This document shows, piece by piece, positions 1-8,700 of a DNA stretch of 10,020 bases (the stretch's first letter is position 1; each line of letters opens with the position of its first letter). The stretch covers positions 1-10,020 of the forward strand of contig CAZBZG010000177.1 of the NCBI GenBank assembly GCA_964496245.1, written 5' to 3'. Made by a program: the position numbers and the translations under genes. The stretch comes from CAZBZG01 sp964496245. Lineage in GTDB: Bacteria; Planctomycetota; SZUA-567. The notes under the pieces were generated by a model. The model did not search any database. It saw only the letters and a program-made list of their open reading frames with translations, and was not told the origin of the DNA.

Positions 1-972
1 GAGCTCTTGGTCGTCATCACCATCATCAGCATCCTGGCGGCGCTGCTGCTGCCGGCGCTGGCGAGCGCTGTGGATTCAGCGCGCCGGGTCGCGTGCATGT
101 CCAACTTCAAACAGCTTTACGCCGGCGCAGCCATGTTCACCGACGATCACGACGGCGCCCTGCCCTGGATGAACAACGGCGCCTACGGCGTCATGGGCCT
201 CGCCGGCCCGCAGATCAAATCGAGCTACAGCCTGAGCAAGGCCCAGGAGGTCATGGAGGGCCACCCCCACTGCCAGTGGGTCGCCGGGTACCTGGGCGAG
301 CCATGGACCTACGACCCGGACGAGAACCGCGTCCAGGTCCCGGGCGTCCAGGTCTGCCCCGGCATCGGGTACGGCCAGGCCTTCCAGCCATCCGGCATGC
401 CCCACGATCCACCGCCCATGGTCGTGGGCAAGACCTTCTACAAGAACATCATCGTCGGTTACGGCGCCTGGCCGGGCATGTACGACGAAGCAGGCGGCAC
501 GACCAACGGGAGCCGGCTCAATTGCCGCTTCCGCAACCGCAACACCTGGGCGCCTCTGCGCATGCAGGAGATGCTCCAGCCTTCGGTCGACATCTTCCTC
601 GTCGATCTCCTCGTGCAACACGGGCGGCAGAACTACTACAACGGAGACATGCGCATCGTCCCGCACAGCGTGGGCGGCCTGCCCAGCGGCGTCAACCAGG
701 CCTATGCCGACGGCTCGGTGCGCTCGCACGCGTTCCACACCATCAACGCGCTCTACAAGACAGCCAACAGCTATCACCGCCAGGCATCGGTCCTCTACCA
801 TCGCGACATCGACGCCTCGGGGAGCTACAAGGACTGGTCCAAGACCTCGCTCAACTACGGAGGCTATCCCAAAAAAGGCTGGTGGGACGAACGCCTGTAC
901 GACATGAACTGGTACGGCGTGGTCACGCACAACAACTACAACAGCATTCCAAACTACCAGCCCGGCGGATGA
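1..972 (+). CDS. Pseudopilin-like protein with prepilin-type N-terminal helix and H-x-DG motif (5' partial)
   Basis: This is the 3' part of a type II secretion/type IV pilin-like gene, open at the left edge and read in frame from base 1 to TGA at 970-972 (323 residues visible). The first codons read ELLVV followed by a hydrophobic helix ending LLLPAL, which is the prepilin N-terminal segment. By family convention visible residue 1 is the conserved Glu5 of the mature pilin, so only the leader peptide and about four residues are missing. Support for the pseudopilin family common in PVC-type bacteria: CMSNFKQL at 32-39 after a basic ARR, a VCP motif at 118-120, PSVDIFLVDL before the C-terminal part, and H222...NQAYADG (D237-G238), an H-x14-DG version of the H-X9-DG signature. 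Such proteins are expected to be inserted in the inner membrane and processed by prepilin peptidase. Their roles are mostly untested. Unusually, 85 residues follow the DG motif, rich in Tyr and Trp. Its link to the downstream genes is only by proximity. Confidence 0.9.
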   Translation, partial: ELLVVITIISILAALLLPALASAVDSARRVACMSNFKQLYAGAAMFTDDHDGALPWMNNGAYGVMGLAGPQIKSSYSLSKAQEVMEGHPHCQWVAGYLGEPWTYDPDENRVQVPGVQVCPGIGYGQAFQPSGMPHDPPPMVVGKTFYKNIIVGYGAWPGMYDEAGGTTNGSRLNCRFRNRNTWAPLRMQEMLQPSVDIFLVDLLVQHGRQNYYNGDMRIVPHSVGGLPSGVNQAYADGSVRSHAFHTINALYKTANSYHRQASVLYHRDIDASGSYKDWSKTSLNYGGYPKKGWWDERLYDMNWYGVVTHNNYNSIPNYQPGG

Positions 973-982
973 GTCCAGCCGG

Positions 983-1003
983 GGAACGGAGTTCCTCTCT
1001 GTC
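983..1003 (+). terminator. Weak candidate hairpin after the pseudopilin gene
   Basis: GGAAC at 983-987 and GTTCC at 991-995 can form a 5-bp stem with a 3-base loop. A pyrimidine-rich run (TCTCTGTCT) follows. It lies 10 bases after the pseudopilin stop codon, the right place for a terminator. The stem is short and the tail is not a true T-tract. A second GGAAC at 1006-1010 offers a competing partner for GTTCC. Function is uncertain, so it does not settle whether the pseudopilin is transcribed with the genes that follow. Confidence 0.2.
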
Positions 1004-1038
1004 TCGGAACCTGCACCACGTCCCATTCCCGACCCACA

Positions 1039-1070
1039 CACCCCCTGCCAAGACAGGGGTGCACAGGGAG
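1039..1070 (+). promoter_or_regulatory. Hairpin beside the ribosome binding site of the 1551-residue protein gene
   Basis: AGGGAG at 1065-1070 is the likely Shine-Dalgarno sequence, 5 bases before ATG at 1076, and supports that start. Just upstream, CCCCTG (1042-1047) pairs with CAGGGG (1054-1059) around a 6-base loop, and could extend by AC/GT with one bulge. The same left arm can instead pair CCCTG (1043-1047) with CAGGG (1064-1068), which covers most of the ribosome binding site. The two pairings exclude each other. No T-tract follows, so this is not a typical intrinsic terminator. The pairing is visible; any control of translation is inference. Confidence 0.35.
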
Positions 1071-1075
1071 TCTGT

Positions 1076-4000
1076 ATGAGACGTCGCTTCCCCATCATGG
1101 CGGGCCTATTGGCATGGATCGCAATCGGTCTGACGATGGCGGCACACGGCGGCGAAGCAGATGCGACCCCGGCCGCCCGCCTGGTCACAGGCTCGGGCCG
1201 CGCCGTGTTCTGGCGGGGCGAAGTGGTGGTGCTCTCCTTCACCAGCCCTGCAGCCGAAGCCGCTCCGACTCGCATCACGCTGACGCGTGCGGATGGCCCG
1301 GCAGCGCAGACGATCTACACGGGCTCGACCCGGGTCGCGGGCGAGCGAACGGATCTGCACCTCTGCCTGTCCACGCGCCGGCTCGGCCGGGGCGCCTATC
1401 GCGCCACAGCCGCGGCTGGCGAGCGGACCGCCACGGTCGACTTTCGCATCCGCGACGTGATCCTGCCCTCGCCCGGCATGGTGATCGACGACAACGGGCG
1501 GCCGGGCGTGGCCGCGAATGCGGACCTGGCCGGTCTGACCGCGTTCGTGGATTACATGTCGAGCGATGCGACCCATTCCGCTTTCCGGCGGTCGCGTGAG
1601 GCGCTCAACGCCTTCTTCGACCGGCTCACGCACCACCAGATGCTCCACTGGATCCAGGATTCGACCCGGCCCATGAGCTTCTCGCCGCCCCACTCCTCGG
1701 CCGAGCACCACGGCGAGTACGCCCGCCGCATGGTGCTCATGGATGCGGCGCTCATGCAGTATCCGAACTTCGGGGGCCAGCTCTTCGACTACGATCCCAC
1801 CGGGTTCTACACCGACGCGCGCCACCTCGTGAGCTATTGGCGCTGGGGCGACCTGGTGGACGACCTCCAGGCCTACATGAAGCGCATGGGCGAAGCGCTC
1901 CACGACAACTTCCGGTCGCAGACGGACCTCGAGTCGCCCACCCGGGACGAGCTCCTCTCCTTTGCCGCCGCCATCGGCGCAGCCGAGGCCATGGGCTACA
2001 TCGACCAGCCCACCCGGGTCATGGCCTACGAGATCGCCAGCCGGGCCAAGCCCCTGCCCGAAGCGCAAATGGCTTCCCTCAAGAAGCGCCTCCATGCTTG
2101 GTTCGCCTATCTCATGGATCTCAACCGGCGGCGCTACGTTGACTACATGGACGCGCTCGACCGGCTCGACCCTTCTCTGGCGCACGCCACCTCCAACACG
2201 CTGGGCCACAACGGGCTGCGCGACGGACACCACTACGCCAGCAGCTACCGCCCCTGCGACTTCCGCTACGTCTCGGTCTGGAACGACCAGGCGGGCAATC
2301 CAGAGTATCCGTTCCAGACACCCTACGCGGCCGTGCTCCTCAATCAGGAACGCGACCTCAGGCAGCCGCTCTGGGTGGGCACGGTCTTCAACAAGCAGAT
2401 GAACGGACACCATTTCCGCAACAGCCTTCTCCTCGCCGCGTTCGGCGGCCAGGGCACGGGCTACAGCTTCGAAATCGGCAACAGCCAGGCCGCACTCGCG
2501 TCCGGCATGCTCAACAGCAACAGCCCGCGCAACCGGGAGGTGGAGCTGAGCGGTCGCCTCATGCGCCGTTTCGGCGACCTCTTCCGCCAGGCCCGCTTCC
2601 GTCCGCGCGTGGGCATCCTGGCCAGCGAGACCCAGGCGCACATCCGTCCGCCGCGGCAGGTCATCGTGGACGGCCAGTGGAAGCTCATGTACCTGCTCGC
2701 GCACAGCAACCTGCCGCCCGCGTTCGTCACCGAACGGGCCATTGTCGAGGGCAAGGCCGACGATCTCGACGTGCTGCTCGTCCAGCACCAGACCGAAGCG
2801 CTGCCGGACGCGGTCGAAGCCAAGCTCGCGGCCTTCGTGGCCCAGGGCGGCCGCGTGCTCACGGACACGGCCACCACCGTGCAGTGGGACTTTGCCGAGC
2901 GGTCGGCCGCGCTCGACCTGCCCTTCCGCGACCTGGGCCATCCCTACAACACGGCCACCCCGTACAACCGCCACGACAACAGCGTGGCCACGCTGCGCGA
3001 TCTCCTCCAGGAGCGCGGGCCCAAGCTGCGGGCCCTGCTCATGCCTGTCCGGCGGAACCTGGCCGTGGACTGCAGCGACCCCGAAGTTCTGCTCTCCGAG
3101 TTGGACGGCGGCGCAGGCCGGTTCGTGCTCGCGGTGAACGAGAGCCGCCTCGACTTTGCCGAACTCTTCGACTTCCGCCAGAAACGGTCGAGCGCCTACC
3201 AGAAACTGCTGATCGGCCACGGCGACGGGCTCGTGACGAGCTGGACTCCGCGCCGCGCCGCGCTCGTGGTGGACGAACGTTACGCAACCGGAGGCGCGGT
3301 CTACGACCTCTTCCAACGCACACGCCTGGACCCCGTCCGCCGCGGCGGCGCGCACATGATCGAGGCAGACCTCGCGAGCACCACCGGCCGGATCCTTGCG
3401 CTCTACCCGGCGCCCGTGGGCGCGGGCGCGCTCCAGGCCACCCAGACGGTCGAGGCTGGCGCGCCGGTCGAGGCCGTCTACCGGGCTGCGGCCGCGAACG
3501 GCGAAGCGCTGGCCGCTGTGGTGCCGCTGCGTGTCCGGCTGCACGGCCCCGACGGCACCGTGCTGGCCGAGCTCTTTCGCGCGACCACGAGCGCGGGCAT
3601 TGCGAACGTGCGCGTGCCCACCGGCGCCCTGGGGCCGCAAGGGGACCATACGCTCGAAGTCATCCAACTGCTCGACGGTCAGGGCGTGCGCCTGCCCCTG
3701 ACCGTGGCCGAACCAGCCCCCGTGCAGGCTGCGCCCGCTCCAAGCGTGGCTGTGCGCGATCCAGGGGGCATCAAGGCCTTTCTGGACAGCGGTCCGGAGC
3801 TGGTGGTGCCCGTCTTCGACGCCGCGCTCCGGTCCCTTGCGGACAAGGTGGTGGCCGGCCTCAAGAAGCGGGGCGTCAACGCCCGCCTCTGGCAGGATCC
3901 ACCGCTCACCACCTACACGCTCAGCTACAACCCCCAGGGCGAGGGCGCGGACGCCAACGCCAAAGTGCGCGCCGGTGAAGCCATCGGCAAGGTGGCGTTC

Positions 4001-5731
4001 CGGAACCGCAAGCACCACGTGAACGGCAACTTCTACGGGTCGGCCCTAACCGGCTTCCGCTACGGCGGACCCATCCTGCTGCTGGGCACCAAGGGGCAGA
4101 ACGAGGTGCTCGACGGCGTGCTCGCCTCGCGCGTGCTCTGGACCGATGCATCCACGTCCGCACCCGGCCGGGGCCTGGTCCAGCGGATCCCGTACCTGCT
4201 CGACCGCGACGCGGGCGACGACACCCTGGTCGTATGCGGCGCGGATGAAGCCGGGCTGGAGGCGGCCGTGGATGCGCTGCTCGCGCTCCCGGACACAGAC
4301 CCGGTCACGGCCGGGGTGCGCACGACGCGCACGCGCATCCTCCGAGGCCGCGGCCTGCCTCTCGACTGGCAGCCGCCTGCGGTCGAGGCGAAGCTTTCGG
4401 CTACCGACGCGGCCACCGTAGCGCCGCAGGCGGCGCAGGAGGCCTTCGGCATCGTGGCCATTCGCGACGTGTGTGAAGTAGGCGACCGTCTGGCGGTCCG
4501 GCTCGGCCGGGGCGCATCCAGCCTCGCGCTCGTGGACGCCAACGGCGGGGTCACGCCCCTGGCCTCGGTCGCCACGCGCACCCGTCTTCATCGGGGCGAG
4601 AGCATCCTGGTCAGCACGACCGGGCACATGGTCTTCGCCTACGACCAGGACGGCGCCCCTCTGTGGCGGGCCGTCGGCGGCTTCCACAGCATCCTGCCTG
4701 GCACGGATACCGTGGTGGTGACCTACGAAGGGGGGACCTTTGCGGTCGAGCCGGACGCCACGAGCCGCAAGCTGGAGGCTGCGCCGGAAGGGAAGGCCAC
4801 ACAGCCCGAACAGACCCTGCTCATCAAGAAGCGCGGACTCGGCATCGACGCGGTCAAGCCATATGTGCCGGCCACAGACCGCACGGTTACGTTCGGCCTG
4901 GAGACCCGGTATCTCACGGACGCGGCCATCAGCGCTGACGAACAGACCGTAGCGGTCTGCGGCATGGAGGGCGGCGTGCGCCTGCTCGATCTCGCGGGAG
5001 AGGAGAAGGCCGCGCTCGCCGTCGGACGCTATCCGCGCCTCTGGGCATTGGCGGGCGGCGGCTTTGCCGTGGCGTCTGCCGACGGCTGCCTGACCGTGAT
5101 CGACAGCCAAGGCGAGAAGCGCTTCACAGCCGACGTGGCAGCGGCCACGCTCCCGCCAGCCGAGGTCTACGCCCGGCTGCGCGCCGCACCGCTGCTCACC
5201 TGGACCAATCCGCAAAAGGCAATGGATGAGATCGATCTCAGCCGCTTCTTCTGGTATCTGAAGAACGAGAAGGACGAACTCGTCATGGTCAACTGGCGCA
5301 ACCGGGGCAAGGCGCTCGACTTCCGCTGGTTCGACGCAGCCAGCGCGGAGATCCGCTTTCCGGAGAGCCGAACCTATGCGGTGACCGTCTCCGCTGCCGC
5401 CAAGTACTACGACCAGGAGCCCATGAGCCAGCCCAACTGGGGCGCATTCGTCAAGATGCGCCAGGCGGTCATGACCGAAGCCGACCGGACCGAGACGTTC
5501 TTCAAGGTGTACGTGAACGGCACATTCGCCGGCCGGCTGGACCCCGAAGGGGGCGAGCTCAAGCCCTTTGTCACGGAGAAGATCAAGGAGGGCTGGGCCA
5601 CGCTCAAGCCCAAGCCCGAAGAGATGACGACCTTCACCGGCACCATCGAGGCCAAGGCCGGGGCCGCACAAGTCAGCATCGAGGCGGTCGGCATGACCGA
5701 CTGCTTTGCCAAGCATTTGTCGTTCGAGTAG
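1076..5731 (+). CDS. Large secreted multidomain protein, glycosidase-barrel-like and amidotransferase-like regions plus beta-propeller, function unknown
   Basis: I do not recognise a named gene. The 1551-residue protein starts at ATG 1076 behind AGGGAG. Residues 1-25 look like a Sec signal peptide (basic MRRR, hydrophobic core, cleavage near MAAHGG), so it should be exported. Residues 30-127 look like an Ig-like or macroglobulin-type beta domain. Residues 131-505 are mixed alpha/beta, rich in His and aromatics, and end in strand-like segments suggestive of a degenerate glycoside hydrolase barrel; no catalytic acid pair could be assigned. Residues 508-600 resemble the class I amidotransferase-like (beta-galactosidase trimerisation type) domain of GH42-related enzymes, with RVGILAS, DDLDVLLVQHQ and AFVAQGGRVL. 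Residues 780-878 look like another Ig-like domain, followed by a Pro/Ala linker. Residues 905-1070 are Rossmann-like alpha/beta (GGPILLLGTKG, DTLVVCGADEAG). Residues 1120-1350 show WD40/PQQ-like propeller strands. Residues 1385-1551 form a probable beta-sandwich with FFKVYVNGTFAGRL, as in carbohydrate-binding modules. The next gene follows after 30 bases. Domain limits and names are estimates by eye. Confidence 0.85.
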   Translation: MRRRFPIMAGLLAWIAIGLTMAAHGGEADATPAARLVTGSGRAVFWRGEVVVLSFTSPAAEAAPTRITLTRADGPAAQTIYTGSTRVAGERTDLHLCLSTRRLGRGAYRATAAAGERTATVDFRIRDVILPSPGMVIDDNGRPGVAANADLAGLTAFVDYMSSDATHSAFRRSREALNAFFDRLTHHQMLHWIQDSTRPMSFSPPHSSAEHHGEYARRMVLMDAALMQYPNFGGQLFDYDPTGFYTDARHLVSYWRWGDLVDDLQAYMKRMGEALHDNFRSQTDLESPTRDELLSFAAAIGAAEAMGYIDQPTRVMAYEIASRAKPLPEAQMASLKKRLHAWFAYLMDLNRRRYVDYMDALDRLDPSLAHATSNTLGHNGLRDGHHYASSYRPCDFRYVSVWNDQAGNPEYPFQTPYAAVLLNQERDLRQPLWVGTVFNKQMNGHHFRNSLLLAAFGGQGTGYSFEIGNSQAALASGMLNSNSPRNREVELSGRLMRRFGDLFRQARFRPRVGILASETQAHIRPPRQVIVDGQWKLMYLLAHSNLPPAFVTERAIVEGKADDLDVLLVQHQTEALPDAVEAKLAAFVAQGGRVLTDTATTVQWDFAERSAALDLPFRDLGHPYNTATPYNRHDNSVATLRDLLQERGPKLRALLMPVRRNLAVDCSDPEVLLSELDGGAGRFVLAVNESRLDFAELFDFRQKRSSAYQKLLIGHGDGLVTSWTPRRAALVVDERYATGGAVYDLFQRTRLDPVRRGGAHMIEADLASTTGRILALYPAPVGAGALQATQTVEAGAPVEAVYRAAAANGEALAAVVPLRVRLHGPDGTVLAELFRATTSAGIANVRVPTGALGPQGDHTLEVIQLLDGQGVRLPLTVAEPAPVQAAPAPSVAVRDPGGIKAFLDSGPELVVPVFDAALRSLADKVVAGLKKRGVNARLWQDPPLTTYTLSYNPQGEGADANAKVRAGEAIGKVAFRNRKHHVNGNFYGSALTGFRYGGPILLLGTKGQNEVLDGVLASRVLWTDASTSAPGRGLVQRIPYLLDRDAGDDTLVVCGADEAGLEAAVDALLALPDTDPVTAGVRTTRTRILRGRGLPLDWQPPAVEAKLSATDAATVAPQAAQEAFGIVAIRDVCEVGDRLAVRLGRGASSLALVDANGGVTPLASVATRTRLHRGESILVSTTGHMVFAYDQDGAPLWRAVGGFHSILPGTDTVVVTYEGGTFAVEPDATSRKLEAAPEGKATQPEQTLLIKKRGLGIDAVKPYVPATDRTVTFGLETRYLTDAAISADEQTVAVCGMEGGVRLLDLAGEEKAALAVGRYPRLWALAGGGFAVASADGCLTVIDSQGEKRFTADVAAATLPPAEVYARLRAAPLLTWTNPQKAMDEIDLSRFFWYLKNEKDELVMVNWRNRGKALDFRWFDAASAEIRFPESRTYAVTVSAAAKYYDQEPMSQPNWGAFVKMRQAVMTEADRTETFFKVYVNGTFAGRLDPEGGELKPFVTEKIKEGWATLKPKPEEMTTFTGTIEAKAGAAQVSIEAVGMTDCFAKHLSFE
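1378..4515 (+). repeat. 18-base direct repeat inside the 1551-residue protein gene
   Basis: CCGGCTCGGCCGGGGCGC occurs at 1378-1395 and again at 4498-4515; these coordinates span both copies, and only the two 18-base copies are repeated. Both are in the same codon phase and encode RLGRGA, at residues 102-107 and 1142-1147. The repeat contains a small hairpin, CCGGC-TCG-GCCGG. The flanking peptides (an Ig-like domain and a propeller domain) are not alike. It is probably chance in GC-rich coding sequence. Confidence 0.4.
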
Positions 5732-5748
5732 GGAAAGAGGATACCTTC

Positions 5749-5754
5749 AGGAGG
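5749..5754 (+). promoter_or_regulatory. Strong ribosome binding site for the 1256-residue protein gene
   Basis: AGGAGG lies 7 bases before ATG at 5762, in the 30-base gap after the upstream TAG. It is the most canonical ribosome binding site in the window and settles the start. The gap has no room for a separate promoter and terminator, which favours transcription together with the upstream gene. Confidence 0.8.
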
Positions 5755-5761
5755 AGAGAGC

Positions 5762-8700
5762 ATGCAGCTGCACAAAAACGACAGCCGTTCCGATTCACAC
5801 CGCGGTCAACACCTCGGGATCTTGTTGGCGCTCGCCATCGCCGTCTTGGTTGCGCACCCGGGCTTTGCCGGCGGTGGAGTCGGTCACAACAAGGAGCTCT
5901 TCGTGGTACCCGCGCCGGGCAAGGTCGCGATCGACGGCTCGCTCGAAGACTGGGATGTCTCGGGCCGCATCCCCTACTACGTGGCCCCGGCCACGCGGGA
6001 TACGCGCAGCGCCGAAGTGGCCATGATGTACGACACCGAAGCCCTGTACGTGGGCGGCAAGGTCCGCGACAGCTCGCCCATGATGAACCGGCACGACCCG
6101 CGGACCAAGCCCTCCCGCGCCTGGGACGCGGACGTGTGCCAGATCTTCTTCAGCCTGGACCCGGACGACAAGCAGCCCCTGCCCTACGGCCGCAAGAAGG
6201 AGCACAAGCACGTCTCGCCCGTGGCCACCATGATGCTCTGGTACTTCACGGACCGCAAGGAGCCGTCGCTGGCCATGTACCGCGGCATGGGCTTCACCAA
6301 GGCCGTGCACCCGGAATGGCACGAGAACGGTCACATTCCCTCCGAGCACTTCGAGGCCGCTTACAAGAAGGGCGAAGACGGATTGAGCTACACCTTCGAG
6401 TACCGCATTCCCTGGACCACGCTCGCGGTCAAGCGCGCGCCCCAGGCCAAGGACACCCTGGCCGCGGCCATGGCCGTCTTCTGGAGCCGGCCCGACGGGC
6501 TCAAGACGGGCGGGGGCAATGCCTGGGCGTGGAACGTCATGGCCAAGCCGGGATTCCCCTACCAGTCGGCTGCCTGCTGGGGGGCGCTGCAGTTCACGGC
6601 GCAAAACAACATCCCGCGGGAATGGGTGGAGGCCGACCTCCCGCCCGAACAGCCCCTGCCGCTCAGCTTCCAGTACGACCTGCCGCGCGAAGGCGAGTGC
6701 ACGATCCAGCTCTTCGACCAGGAGAACCGTTCGGTGCGCATCCTGGTGGCCCAGCAGCGCCGGCCCCAGGGCGTGAACAACGAACGGTGGGACGGGCTGG
6801 ACAAGAACGACCAAGCCCTGCCCGCAGGCACGTACACGTGGCGCGGGGTCGTGCACGATCCCATCAAGATGGAGTACCGCCTGAGCGTGCACAACTCCGG
6901 CAACCCGCCCTATCCCACGGACGACAACACCGGCGGCTGGGGCGGCGACCACGGCGAGCCGTCGACCGTGTGTGCCTTCGCGAAAGGCCTGATCCTGGCC
7001 TGGGACACGTGCGAGTACGGCTGGGGCCTGATCCGGGTCGACCTGGACGGCCAGAAGCAGTGGGGCTCCAAGCGCACGGCCCGCTTCCTGGCCACGGACG
7101 GCAAGCGCGTGTTCACAGCCGGCGGACACGGCTGGTCCAATGCGGGCGGGGTCTCGGTCATCGACATCGCCGACTCCCGACCGCTCAACTTCCAGCCCGG
7201 CATGGAAGCCCTCCCGCCGCCCGAAGGCGAGGGCAAGGCCGCGGTCACGGGACTCGCCTGCGACGGCAAACGGATCTACGTCTCCTACGGCGGCCGCAAT
7301 GTGATCGGCGTCTACGACCTCAAGGGCAACCTGACCGCCCAGTGGAAGGTGCCGGCGCCCGGCCGCCTCGACGTGGGACCGGACGGCGCGCTCGTGGCCT
7401 TCAGCGGCAAGCGCATCGTCTCCGTCAAGGACGGCGCGGTCAGCGATCTCGTGACCGAAGAGCTGGCCGCCCCCCGCGGCATCGCGGTCTCGGCTGCCGG
7501 CGAGGTCTTCGTCGCCCTGGCGGGCGAGCGCCAGCAGGTCCAGGTCTTCGATGCGAACGGCACGCCCGTGCGCACGATCGGCAAGGCCGGCGGCCGGCCG
7601 GCCAAAGGCAAGTACGATCCGGCCGGCATGTACGAACCCGGCGGCATGGACATCGACCCGCGCGGCCGGCTCTGGGTGGCCGAGACCAAGGACGGGCCCA
7701 AGCGGATCAGCGTCTGGGACACCAAGACGGGCGAGAACGTGGACGAGTACTTCGGCTCCTCCGGCTACTTCGCCTACGGCAACATCGACCCGGCCCGGCC
7801 GGACGAGATCTACGCGCACCACGTGCTGTGGAAAATCGACTGGAAGAAATACAAGGGCTACCCCCTCACCACCATCTGGCGCAAGACCGCTCCGGACATG
7901 GTATCGCCTCCCAATCCAAGCGCGTACCGCGGACACCCCAAACTCTTCACAGCCAAGAACGGGCGGCAGTATATGTTCGGATCCAACAAAGTGCTGCGCC
8001 GCGACGGCGATCTCTTCAAACCGTTTCTCATGCTATACAACCGCTACCCCGCCCATGTACTCGGAGAGGACAAGAAAAAACACCGCAACGAAGCGTACCT
8101 GTGGCAGGATCGCAATGATGATCAGTGCGTGCAGGCGGAAGAGGTGGTGTTGCTGCCCGCGCGAATGCGCAAGGTCGGGCTCACCGTGGACCCGGAGCTC
8201 CACGTCTACCTGAGCAGCGGCCACGCGCTGCGGCCGGAAACAGTGACCGATGTGGGGCAGCCGATCTACGATGTTCAGAAGCTGGAACAGGTGCCCGTGG
8301 GCAAGGCGCCCCACACGGACGGCTTCGTCTACTCCTACCCGGGTGGGTCGCTCCACCGCGAAGGGAAATACGAGAGCGATCCGCGCGGCACGTTTGCCAA
8401 GCGCACGCAGGAGGGCGAGTTCGTCTGGAAGTACACGGGCATCCCGCACTGGAAGCGCTCCCTCGGCCTGCCCACGGTCGGACCGGGCCGGATCTGGGGC
8501 ATGACCGGGCTCATGGGCGTGGCCGGCGATTCCATCGCCATCATGAGCTACTTCGGCGTGAACCATCTCTTCAACCGGGACGGCGTGTACGTGGCCGCCC
8601 TGCTCAAGGACGGGCGCACCCGCAAGGGACGCGGCGCGTACGAGGGGCAGCCCGAGGGACAGAACGGCAGCTTCGTCAAGCTCTCCATCGACGGCAAGGA

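Noticed and set aside
93..1079. Plus-strand frame of 328 codons overlapping the pseudopilin gene
   Set aside because: Arg/Pro-rich low-complexity product; the pseudopilin frame has clear family motifs throughout.
1106..4018. Minus-strand open frame of 970 codons opposite the 1551-residue protein gene
   Set aside because: In GC-rich genes the antisense frame is often open. The translation is low-complexity (many Ala, Val, Arg, His) with no recognisable motif, while the + strand frame has a signal peptide, a ribosome binding site and domain patterns.
1378..4515. The 18-base direct repeat as a sign of recombination or duplication
   Set aside because: The repeat encodes RLGRGA in two different domains whose flanks are unrelated, and high GC makes such matches more likely by chance.
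4046..5716. Minus-strand open frame of 556 codons, opposite the 3' part of the same gene
   Set aside because: Another antisense shadow with biased composition and no family features.
5795..7936. Minus-strand open frame of 713 codons opposite the 1256-residue protein gene
   Set aside because: It runs opposite CBM9-like, Ig-like and NHL-like coding sequence and has the His/Val/Arg-rich composition of a reverse-complement shadow.
6136..8118. Plus-strand frame of 660 codons inside the 1256-residue protein gene
   Set aside because: It is Arg/Pro/Gly-rich out-of-frame reading of a real gene, with no ribosome binding site or domain pattern.
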